Assembly: GCF_019355395.1 (NCBI RefSeq)
Contig: NZ_CP048829.1
Span: 1,701,501 to 1,765,500 of the forward strand
Direction: 5' to 3'
DNA: 64,000 nucleotides
Source of the DNA: Chordicoccus furentiruminis
GTDB lineage: Bacteria > Bacillota > Clostridia > Lachnospirales > Lachnospiraceae
Positions 35,167-44,200 of the stretch are shown piece by piece; the stretch's first letter is position 1; every line of letters begins with the position of its first letter. The notes under the pieces were generated by a model. The model was not told the DNA's origin and did not search any database. It saw only the letters and a program-made list of their open reading frames with translations. The position numbers and the translations under genes are program-made.

Positions 35167-35490
35167 TATGATTCGGGACGCAGAGGGTCGAAAGGTCCGG
35201 TGGACCTTTCGACGGTTCGAATCCAGTCGCAAATCGATCGCCGCAGGGCGTTCGATTTTTTAATTTATCCGAATGAAACGCCCCGGCGGTCTTTGGAAGA
35301 CCCGAGGCAGGACGCAGAGGGTCGAAAGGTCCGGTGGACCTTTCGACGGTTCGAATCCGGTCGCAAATCGATCGCCGCAGGGCGGTCGATTTTTTAATTT
35401 ATCCGAACGAATCGCTCCGGCGGTCTTTGTAAGGCCCGAAGCGGGACGCAGAGGGTCGAATCCGGTCGCAAATCGATCGCCGCAGGTTCG
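35167..35490 (+). repeat. tRNA-Pro-derived hairpin repeat array 2
   Basis: Same 134-bp unit as array 1, same orientation; TCGATCGCCG starts at 35234, 35368 and 35473. The first copy begins with TTCGGGACGCAGAG as in the tRNA. The last interval is only 105 bp because 29 bases (most of the GTCGAAAGGTCC hairpin) are deleted between direct repeats, GAGGGTCGAA joining straight to TCCGGTCGC. The first terminator copy has lost pairing (GGGCGTTCG), so this array is older or less constrained than array 1. Confidence 0.85.
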
Positions 35491-35636
35491 TAGGAAAATC
35501 ACATGAGGCCAGAGTTGGCCAAGGGAACATTGCTTGCCAGTTCGCGAGGTGACCAATATTTTGAGCAAAAGCAAAAGATTTTATACGGGTTTCTGGATGC
35601 TCAGTTCATCTCCGAAGGGCCTCGTATCGGCAGATC

Positions 35637-35669
35637 ATATCGGTAAATACATCAATGATTGTGTCTAAC
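35637..35669. repeat. 33-bp repeat copy B
   Basis: Matches 32013-32045 at 30 of 33 positions, direct orientation. It lies 150 bases after array 2 and before a DUF1016 remnant. Confidence 0.6.
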
Positions 35670-35685
35670 CCTCCGCGATTAGCAT

Positions 35686-35829
35686 ATTGGGAGAAGAATA
35701 GACGAGGCGATTCCTTCTGGAAAAGGCCAGGTAGAGCATGGAGCCGAAATCATTCAGAAATTGGCGTCTGAACTGACATTGAGTAAGGAGATTGTTTGTG
35801 TTAATCTCATGATAGGGATGGTCGGGAAT
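35686..35829 (+). pseudogene. DUF1016 (YhcG N-terminal) protein fragment
   Basis: Reads IGRRIDEAIPSGKGQVEHGA then EIIQKLASELTL, the conserved core of DUF1016 N-terminal domains. Before it, TATTGGGAG keeps the family's YWE motif but in another frame, so a frameshift separates them. The C-terminal nuclease-like domain is absent. Confidence 0.7.
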
Positions 35830-35863
35830 CCATGCTCAGTTTTCTTGAAAGGGATAATAACAT

Positions 35864-36130
35864 ATGCCGGAATTAAGCCGTTTTGGCGGGATGGTGATTT
35901 ACATGCTGTTTTGTGATACAGAGCAGCACAATAAGCCGCACGTTCATGTGTATTACGGTGAATATGAAGCCGCAATCGCGATTGACGGGGAACTGTTAGC
36001 GGGCTCTATTCCGCGCAAGCAGTTGAAGATCGTGACCGGATGGCTGGCATTTCATGAGGAAGAAGCATATGCGGCATGGAATCTTGCCGTCAAAGGCGAA
36101 CATTTCAATAAAATTCCGCCGATGAAATGA
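35864..36130 (+). CDS. DUF4160 protein
   Basis: 88-residue small protein of the DUF4160 family: MPELSRFGGMVIYMLFCD, then HNKPHVHVYYGEYEAAIAID and WNLAVKGEHFNKIPPM. It is followed immediately by a DUF2442 gene (stop at 36130, next start 36141). The pair is widespread in mobile regions and often listed as a toxin-antitoxin-like module, without firm biochemical proof. Ribosome site is weak (GAAAGGGATAATAACAT). Confidence 0.85.
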   Translation: MPELSRFGGMVIYMLFCDTEQHNKPHVHVYYGEYEAAIAIDGELLAGSIPRKQLKIVTGWLAFHEEEAYAAWNLAVKGEHFNKIPPMK

Positions 36131-36140
36131 GGTGAATGAT

Positions 36141-36434
36141 ATGTATATAAAGGATGGAATATGTTATGCAGGCGAATTGAAAGAAGGGATTAAGGTCACA
36201 GACGCAAAACCACTCAGAGGCGGTATGATGCTGGTTACGTTTTCAACGGGGGAACAGCGTTTATTTGATACCACGCTTTTACAGGGAACAGCATTTGAAC
36301 CGCTTAAAGATGAAAAAATATTCAGTAATCCGGTGATTTTCCACGGTGTGATCACATGGGATAATGGAGAAATTGATATAGCGCCGGAAACAGTGTATAA
36401 AGAAAGCTATGCATATAACAAGGAAGCGGTGTGA
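36141..36434 (+). CDS. DUF2442 protein
   Basis: 97-residue DUF2442 protein: VTDAKPLRGGMMLVTFSTGE, then LFDTTLLQGTAFEPLKD and HGVITWDNGEIDIAPETVY. ATG 36141 with AGGTGA 6 bases upstream is preferred over GTG 36132. Partner of the DUF4160 gene; probably co-transcribed. Confidence 0.85.
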   Translation: MYIKDGICYAGELKEGIKVTDAKPLRGGMMLVTFSTGEQRLFDTTLLQGTAFEPLKDEKIFSNPVIFHGVITWDNGEIDIAPETVYKESYAYNKEAV

Positions 36435-36514
36435 ATGACCTTGTCCGGCGTTTGCAAACGCGAATGCACTGAGTTCGCATTTGAGCTGGATGCATTACGG
36501 ACAAATGATGACGA

Positions 36515-37162
36515 TTATTCTTCCTCCCGCCCCGCGCCTCTGCGCACAATATCCGCCCCGTACTTTTTCCGGACGTTCTCCAGCATAGCGTCGAGGGCAG
36601 CCTCCTTCTTCCTTCCGGAAGGCCTGCTGCTTCCGCTCCGCTTCCAGCGAACGCCCGTAGTCGAAGAGATTCAGCTGGCGGTACTCGCCGTGATCCAGAC
36701 GGGTTGCGGAGACGCCGATCAGACGGACCCGGACGCCTTTGGCGAAGAGCCCGTCGGGACCTGTCAGAAAGTCACGGGCGCGCCGTCCCGCCCGGTCCTG
36801 TGCGTCACGTCGAGGAACGCCTCGTCGATGGAGAGCTGCTCCAGATACGGCGAGACCTCTCTCAGCATTGCCATCAGGCGGCGGGAGACGTCCCGGTAGG
36901 TGGAAAATTCAGACGGTACCAGAAGAAGGCGGGGGCATTTCTTCAGCGCGGTCATGACCGCCTCGCCCGTATGCACGCCGAAGGTCTTCGCGGGGATGGA
37001 TTTGGCGAGAATGACGCCGTGGCGCGTCTCGACATCGCCGCAGACGGCGGCCGGGATCTGTCGGAGATCGACGGATCCCGGGTCGTCACGCAGCCGCCTG
37101 ACCGCGGTCCAGGAGAGGAACGCGGAGTTGACGTCGACATGAAACAGAATCCGTTCGTCCAT
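36515..37162 (-). pseudogene. broken dinB (DNA polymerase IV) copy
   Basis: The N-terminal 130 residues (MDERILFHVDVNSAFLSW ... SIDEAFLDVTHRTGRDGAP) match the intact dinB at 53949-55244. A deletion of about 600 bp then joins GGCGCGCCC to GTGACTTTCTGAC, out of frame, giving an immediate stop. The C-terminal part (FLTGPDGLFAKGVRVRLIG ... KKYGADIVRRGAG) survives but also has a 4-base insertion near 36600. It diverges by a few percent from the intact copy, so it is not a very recent duplicate. Confidence 0.88.
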
Positions 37163-37214
37163 GTTCCTCCTTTCCTGTCGGGCTGCCGGCTGCATGTCCC
37201 GCATGAAGTTTCGG

Positions 37215-37461
37215 TTATCCGGCAAGGTGCTCTTTTCTGGGGCGGAACCGTTTCTGCATCAGCTTTTTCGTCAGACGGCTCAGCAGGGTGATCATGAGGA
37301 GGATCACGAAGGCCATCGGGAAGATCAGCATCACCCATGGAGAAGACCAGAGCGCGCTGATGTCATAGAAGCCGGGGAAGATGATCAGACCCAGAACGAA
37401 CGCTCCGACACAGATTCCGAAGACGCCCCGCCGGTACCAGTTGAAGGGCCATGAAACCTGA
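37215..37461 (-). pseudogene. P-type ATPase 3' end fragment
   Basis: Encodes only the last 82 or so residues, ending LMQKRFRPRKEHLAG, nearly the same as the end of the intact ATPase at 55297. Homology stops abruptly at about 37461, where MATE transporter sequence begins. With the dinB remnant it forms a diverged copy of the region right of the T7SS island. Confidence 0.88.
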
Positions 37462-37465
37462 AGCT

Positions 37466-37899
37466 ATCATTTCGGCGCAGGCCACAGCGATGAGCTGCAC
37501 AGTATTTTTAAGAAGACGATACGGATGATGCTCATTGTATCTGCGGCACTCACTGCAGCGTCCGAACTGTCTGCCGTCTTCCTGGTGAGGATCTTCGTGG
37601 GCTATGACCCGGGACTGATGGAGCTGACCGTGTATAGCTTCAGGATCTATTCGATCGCCTTCCTGTTCATGGGCTTCAATATTTTGGGATCAGGATTCTT
37701 TACGGCACTGAATAACGGTGCTGTGTCGGCATTCCTGTCTGTTGCGCGATCCATCGGATTTCAGCTGACAGCGATCTACCTGCTTCCGTACCTGTTCGGC
37801 ACAAAGGGTCTCTGGATGGTGGTTGTTGTCTCTGACGGCCTCTGCCTGATCCTCACGATTGCGATGTGGATGCGCTACCGGAAAGTGGATCACGATTGA
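37466..37899 (+). pseudogene. MATE-family transporter C-terminal fragment
   Basis: About 145 residues: YHFGAGHSDELHSIFKKTIR, a membrane helix, FLVRIFVGYDPGLMELTVYS, then NILGSGFFTALNNGAVSAFL and a final helix ending [11 protein letters not shown]. This is the last third of a MATE/NorM multidrug transporter. The 5' part was replaced by the ATPase fragment at 37461, a clear recombination joint. Confidence 0.8.
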
Positions 37900-38197
37900 A
37901 TGCAGTTACGAAGCCGGACGCCTCGGATATCCGCTGTATCGCCAGTTTATAAAAGCCGGTGTCAATTGCGCCATCCTTGCGCCTGCAGCTGCATTATGTT
38001 AAAAAAGAACACTATTCCCCGCATTCGACAACCGCGAGCATCTATTTCTGGGCGATTTCCGCCGGAAAAGCTGAAAAAAGGGTTCAGATATGATGAAATA
38101 TATGAAAGTAATATAAATATTTTTGCCGACAAACGTGTTGCGCGATTTTTCAGTAAATCGTATTCTGATATGAGAAAGCGATTGCGGAGAAAGGCTT
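37900..38197. other. gene-free stretch before the T7SS island genes
   Basis: 298 bases without a recognisable gene; AT-rich from 38080. AGAAAGG at its end is the ribosome site of the next gene. Confidence 0.4.
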
Positions 38198-39318
38198 ATG
38201 GATCGATGCAGAACCTGCTGTCAGCCAGATACAGCGGCCGGAAGATCAAAAAGAAGAATGTCAGTCATGGCTGTCATCATCGCAATAGCAGCGTTCGCTG
38301 CAGGAGGTCCGGTGAAGGTGATGGCGGAAACGAACGATTCAAAAATCGTTGTGCTGCAGAATCCGGATGACCTTTCGCTTCTCTGGGATGACTTACTGTC
38401 CGTGGAAGTGGCGGATGGTCAGATTCTGACTGCGCAGAATATTTACAGCGGATATAACGGCGATTCAGAGGAGTTCTGCTGCTTTTATAAGAACACGTCC
38501 ACTGAATATGTATCGGTCGATGACAGCATTGTTTTTTCGGATTCAGATGGAAATCCCATCAGCATTGATGAAAAGGTCATGTATAACGGCAGCAGTCAGA
38601 TGCATTCCGGTTATTTTGTCAATGGCGGGTTTTATGTCCATGAGATGCTGGCTCCCGGGAACATGGCCGCCATCGCAGTTCCCATTGAGGGCACGACGAT
38701 CGGAAATGTCAGACATTCGCTGACAGCAAACAGAACAGGAACCTCATCCGGGAACTGGTCTTCCGTCTCGATCGGGAAATATTTTAATGAGCACGGAGCT
38801 TTTCTGGAAGTTGCGAACGGTGAAGGCTTCCCGATTTCCGTCTGGGTGTCGGGCGTCATTCTGGATGGATCAGGCAATGTTCTGGGGAGCGTCAACGGAG
38901 AATATTATGACGGTCTGAAGCCGGGAGAGACGAGCGGAATTAAGCTGCTTTCGATGGATGCGGCGGGGAATGTCACTCCGGAACGTTATCCGGATGCAGA
39001 ACAGATTTTGTGTTTTGTTAATATCGGAGAGAGCGCTTCTTCGGATATCGATGAGGCGGCGGTTACTGTTTCTGATGCCGGACTGTCTGTCATGGATCAT
39101 GCTTATGAAGCTACGGTGACGAATGAGTCGCCTGCAGATATCGTAGCCGCAGGAACGGCCACTTTTTATGATAAGGCCGGAAATATTATCGACGTCGCTG
39201 AGAAGGATCAGTACGTGAATGCAGGGAAAGCTGGTACATGCAATGCCCGCTGTCGGACAGCATTGAGATTGACGAAATCGGCCGCATAGAATTTCAGACT
39301 TATCTGAACAGACTGTAA
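38198..39318 (+). pseudogene. exported protein of unknown function, frameshift near the end
   Basis: Cys-rich start (MDRCRTCCQPDTAAG) suggestive of a short zinc ribbon, a hydrophobic segment (MSVMAVIIAIAAFAAG), then about 320 residues of beta-rich sequence with two similar domains (NTSTEYVSVDDSIVFSDSDG and NESPADIVAAGTATFYDKAG). The open frame stops at 39289, but the family-like ending AGESWYMQCPLSDSIEIDE ... FQTYLNRL continues in another frame to 39318. One G missing at about 39226 (GCAGGGAAAGC for GCAGGGGAAAGC) explains it. It is a homopolymer slip, either real or a base-call error; the short product may still fold. Domain function unknown. Confidence 0.6.
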
Positions 39319-39382
39319 AAGGATACAGTCCGGACTGAACCCTCCGTTTCACGGGTGGCGGCGGACGAAACGAATGAAGAAC

Positions 39383-39419
39383 ACCGGAGACGGCTTTCAT
39401 AAGCTGTTTCCGGTTTTTT
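39383..39419 (+). terminator. intrinsic terminator
   Basis: Imperfect stem ACCGGAGACGGCTT / AAGCTGTTTCCGGT with a TCAT loop, then TTTTTT. Confidence 0.8.
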
Positions 39420-39579
39420 GCTGTCTTACAGCACGGTGCCGTGGCAGGCAGAAGAAGTATGTGTATTTTTACTGATGGACTATATATTTTATGAGCCATG
39501 TTTACTATAATGATCACAGGTAAGTCCGGAATGACTGTGGATCATTCGTTATGTTTACCTTGAGGGGAGGCAAAGCATT

Positions 39580-41070
39580 ATGAAAAAAAGGTCCATCTGC
39601 ATTTTCCTTGCAGGAATGATTTCTCTTTATTCAGAAGCAGGCATCAGCGCACCGGTATGGGCGGAGCCCGGTATAACAGCGGAAGCAGCAGGAACGGAAG
39701 ATGCGGATGTTCTGGATGAGACGACAATAACGTCTGACGGTGATACGCTTGAAGATGCTGTGGATTCGCAGACAGAGGCTCTTGTCAGGTCATTGGCGGA
39801 TCAGTTCAGCCAGCTGGCAGGAGAAATCACTTCATATGACGCATATACGGCCAACGTTGATAAGGTGAAGGCATTTTATGACACGGTTGTAACAGAAACC
39901 AGCCATGTCTTACTGATGATGCGTAAAGACAGCCTTGCATATGCGCGGGCGTTGATGGCGTCCGGCGAAAGCAGCGATGAGATCTATGAAGACCTGGATG
40001 ATATAAACGACTACGTTTATGAAGACGGGTGCGAAGATCTTTCGGATGCGGTCTATGATCAGTTATTTGAAGACATATCGGATGCTTTTTATGACGGGGT
40101 CCTGGAGGATTCCGATGCGGCTCCGGATGTGGCTTCCTGGTCCGATGTTCATTCCTCTGAATTTAATATGTGGTCACATGCCCGCAGTGATGTATACGAC
40201 GCGATATCAGACTGCAGCTCAGACATATTTGACTTCACTCATCATGTAGAGCGGGATCTTTCCAATGATGATCCTGATAAGGCTTCAGAAAGAATAAACG
40301 GATTTGCAGCGGACACGCAGGAACTTGAAGACAGGCTGAACGGCACGTCTGACATTTCTGCGCCGGTGGAAGCACTGGAGCCGTCCGCTGTGACGGATGA
40401 CTATCATACACTGGGAAAGGCGGCCTCTTCACAGGAGAAGGCACTGGTTTCCGATCTGACGGCCCGCAGCAGGAAGCTGACGGATGCAATCACTTCATAT
40501 GCTGAGTATGCCGCGAATGCCGGCAAGGTCGAAGAATTTTATGACTATGTGCTGGCTGAGACGCAGAAAACCATCATCTTAATGTATGAAGACAGCTATA
40601 ACTATGCGGATGCGCTGCTTCATTCAGGCAAAAACAGAGACGATATCTATAACAATTTGGATTATATCGTTGAATATGTTCACAACGGCGGCTGTGGGGA
40701 TATGGAAAGGGATATCTGTGACGGTCTGCTGGATGATATGATGGGCGCCTTCTTTGATGGCGTGTTAAGTGATATGAGCCATATTACGGACTTTGATTCC
40801 TGCGAGAAAACGGTTTCCCATGAATTTGACATGGTCTCCGGCTGCCGGTCCGATGTGAGCAAAGCGATCTACGACTGCGAATCCGACATTTTTGAGTTTG
40901 CCGGGGCTCTGGAAAGAGCAGTATTCGATGAAAATATGGATCAGGCAGGGAACAGGGCCGAGGAGCTTCATAAAAAGATAGAGAAATTAAAGGCCGGACT
41001 GAATGGAGGCAAAGAAGAAAGCACTGATCCGGGAGCGGAATCGGGACTGTCCCAGGGCCAATGGTTGTAG
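39580..41070 (+). CDS. secreted acidic protein with a tandem internal duplication
   Basis: 496 residues; signal peptide MKKRSICIFLAGMISLYSEA ending near PVWAEP. Two repeats of about 190 residues (62-255 and 283-476) share ITSYxxYxANxxKVxxFYD, an IY(E/N)(D/N)LDxIxxYV segment, GC(E/G)D and DxxxAFxDGVL. Each is all-helical and strongly acidic with two conserved Cys. A proline-containing linker joins them. No known family was recognised. It is directly upstream of essC with a terminator in front, so it may be a T7SS-associated or cell-surface protein. Ribosome site GAGGGGAGG; TATAAT at 39506-39511 is a possible -10. Confidence 0.75.
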   Translation: MKKRSICIFLAGMISLYSEAGISAPVWAEPGITAEAAGTEDADVLDETTITSDGDTLEDAVDSQTEALVRSLADQFSQLAGEITSYDAYTANVDKVKAFYDTVVTETSHVLLMMRKDSLAYARALMASGESSDEIYEDLDDINDYVYEDGCEDLSDAVYDQLFEDISDAFYDGVLEDSDAAPDVASWSDVHSSEFNMWSHARSDVYDAISDCSSDIFDFTHHVERDLSNDDPDKASERINGFAADTQELEDRLNGTSDISAPVEALEPSAVTDDYHTLGKAASSQEKALVSDLTARSRKLTDAITSYAEYAANAGKVEEFYDYVLAETQKTIILMYEDSYNYADALLHSGKNRDDIYNNLDYIVEYVHNGGCGDMERDICDGLLDDMMGAFFDGVLSDMSHITDFDSCEKTVSHEFDMVSGCRSDVSKAIYDCESDIFEFAGALERAVFDENMDQAGNRAEELHKKIEKLKAGLNGGKEESTDPGAESGLSQGQWL

Positions 41071-41213
41071 TATTACATAATATATTCGATTTATTTGCAA
41101 TATATGATATAATTTTCCACATATAAGTTTACTTACTGTAAATAAAGTATGAATAAAATTAACGGCTCTGGCGGTGCTTCAGGGAATAGGATTTACACAG
41201 AAAAGAGGACGTC
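41071..41213. promoter_or_regulatory. intergenic region with a probable essC promoter
   Basis: AT-rich 143 bases. TATAAT at 41108-41113 is a clear -10; the -35 (TTCGAT at 41085) is weak. Confidence 0.45.
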
Positions 41214-44200
41214 ATGACATATGCGGTTTCCCTTCGGTATCACAACAGGGAGTACTATACATTGCTGGACTGCCCGGGGGAAGTTTCTTTCGGAACGCAT
41301 AAGTCAGACGATGTGCAGATTGCGGGCTCGGCGGATCATCTGCTCCAGATCACGGCAAGGGCGGGAGACGACCAGGTGACGGTCGCAGGGAAGAAGCCGA
41401 TGACGTTTGTACAGGCTTCCGTCATGCTCAATGAAATCGCCTATCTGCAGTCGCTTCCGGAGGATCCGGGAAACGGCGGAGGCGGTCCGGCTTCTTCCGA
41501 GCTTTATGTTTCACGCGTGGCCGGGCGTTCCTCCAGAAAAGTGAGCCTTCCCTTTAACGGACGCATAACATGCGGGCGCAGCCAGAGCTGCGATATCGTC
41601 CTTACCTATCCGATCGTTTCCGGCCATCATTTCCAGATCCTGTGCGAACAGGGAAAGATTCATGTCGAGGATACCAACAGCACCAACCATCTTTACCTCA
41701 ACGGGAAGAGAATTTCCAAGTCGGTCATGAAAAACGGGGACGTGCTGTCCATCTATACCTTCCGCTTTATTCTCGAGAACGGAACACTTTACTTCGAAAA
41801 TATGGGGCCGGCGCTTCATATTGCGCCCTCGCTGCTGACGCCGGTCAATCTGCTGGATCCGGTTTCCGTGGAACAGAAGGAGACAGCGGGAACGGTGAAA
41901 GAGGGATTCCCGAAGGTCCTTCAGTACCGCCTGTCCCCGCGCATCCGGGAAACGATGCCTTCGGAAACCATCGTCCTTTCCAGTCCGCCGGCGTCCGCGA
42001 CAGCCATGGGGCGGCAGAGCATGAACTGGATGTATCTGCTCGGCAGCGGCGCCATGATGGCGACCTCGCTGGCAAGCGGCGCCTTCAATCCGTTTTCTCT
42101 TCTGTATATGCTTTCGCCGGTCGGAAGCATCATTGCGTCCAAAAAGATGACGAAAGAGCAGAAGGCGCAGATGGAAGAGTACATGAAGGTGCGCGAGGAA
42201 ACGTACCAGACCTACATCGAGGGGCAGAAGGCGAGAATCGGGAAAATAGCGGATATCCAGAGGCAGATCACACTGCAGGAAAATCCCGGGCCGGAGGCCT
42301 GCATCGATACGGTCATGAATCTCAGGCGCAATCTGTGGGAGCGGATGCCTGAGGACAATGACTTTCTGACCCTGCGCCTCGGACTGGGGCGCGACAGACT
42401 GTGTGTGAACGTGCGCGCCCGCTCCGATCCGGACGGCTACGAGATGCCTCAGGATGATGACCTGGAGGGACTGACCGCTGCCATCATTGAGGAGACACGC
42501 TATGTGGATCATATCCCGGTCCGCCTGCCGCTCCGCCAGTGCCAGACCATCGGGCTTCTGGGCCGGAAAGAAGACGAATACTATGAGCTTCGCGGCATGC
42601 TGGTGGAACTGACTACTGCCCACAGCGCAAATGATGTCAAGCTGGTGTGTCTGTTCCGTGAGGAAGCGAAAAAACACTGGCAGCAGATCCGCTGGCTTCC
42701 GCACATATGGGATGAAAGCGGACAGGTGCGCTTTATCGCCTTTGACCGCAGACGGATTCACACGGTCTGCGAACTGCTGGAGGATATCATCCGCAAGAGG
42801 CAGCCGAAGACAGAAGAGACGGACAGCAGCCGTCAGGTGAAGCCGCCGCTTCCGCACTATGTCGTGGTTGTGGATGATCCGGCCATCCTGCGCAATGAAC
42901 TCATCTTCGACGCCCTGACCGGGAACAATCCGGCGCTGGGAATCACGACGGTCTTTCTGGCGGAGGATGAGTATGATCTGCCGCAGAAATGCCAGTATCT
43001 GGTCGATCTGCGCAGCCGCCCGTGCGTTTTTGCAAGAGAAGAATTTGACAGGCGGCTCTATTTCGAGCAGGATCCGCCGGTTCACCGGCCGCAGATGGAA
43101 CAGTTTTCCCGCCGCATGGCGGCGGTGGAGCTGAAAGGCAGTCTGTCCGAGGCGGAAGTGCCCGCGGCAGTGACCTTCCTTCAGGGTTACGGAGTGCGGA
43201 CAGTGGAGGAGCTGAATGTACGGGAGAGATGGGAACGCAGTGAACCGTACCGCACGCTGGCCGCGCCCCTCGGCGTGATGAAAGGGGGAAAGATTTTTTT
43301 CCTGGATGTCCGGAGCGGCGAAAATTCGCACGGGCCCCACGGGCTTCTGGCCGGGACGACAGGATCCGGGAAGAGCGAACTGCTGCAGTCCTGGATTCTT
43401 TCCATGGCAGTCAACTATCACCCGTATGATGTGAATTTTGTCGTGATCGACTATAAGGGCGGCGGCATGTCAGACCTGATGGAACCGCTTCCGCACGTGG
43501 TAGGCAAGATCACGAATATCGACCGGAATATCGGCCGTTCGCTGGTGGCGCTGAAAAGCGAGCTGAAGCGGCGCCAGAAGCTGTTTGCCGAAGCCGGGGT
43601 CAACAATATTGACAAGTACCAGCGTGCGTACAAGAGCGGACTGGCAAAAGTGAGGCTGCCGCATCTGATCCTTGTGACGGACGAGTTCGCCGAGCTGAAA
43701 AAGGAAGAACCGGATTTCATGAAGGAGCTCAACTCCGTGGCGACCATCGGCCGTTCTCTGGGCATCCATATGCTGCTGGCGACGCAGAAGCCGGCCGGCG
43801 TGGTGAACGACCAGATCAGTGCCAATTCCCGTTTCCGGATCTGCATGAAGGTGCAGGACGTGGCCGACAGCCGGGAGATGCTCAAACGCACGGATGCCGC
43901 CCGGATCACACAGGCAGGACGGGCTTATATCCGCGTCGGCGAAGATGAACTTTTTGAACTGTTCCAGTCCTTTTACAGCGCGGCTGAATACACCGGGCAG
44001 ACGCAGCACGGAATCCGGGGGGAGAATCAGGTAAAGATCGTCGGTGTGACCGGCGAGCGCATCGCGCCGGTCAGGAAAGCGAAAAAAGCCTCCGGCACTG
44101 TGGATGAACTGACGGCCGTGATCCGGTATATCAATCAGGTATGCAGTAAGATGGGGATCAGGAAGATGGCCGGACCGTGGCTGCCGGAGCTGCCGGCTCT

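Noticed and set aside
29671-35490. CRISPR array
   Set aside because: The repeats are 134 bp and tandem, without unique spacers, and no cas genes are near.
36435-37454. Plus-strand frames over the broken dinB/ATPase copy
   Set aside because: They are shadows. The minus strand aligns with the intact genes at 53949-58104.
41511-43421. 636-codon minus-strand frame opposite essC
   Set aside because: Antisense shadow. The essC strand has FHA and FtsK domains throughout.
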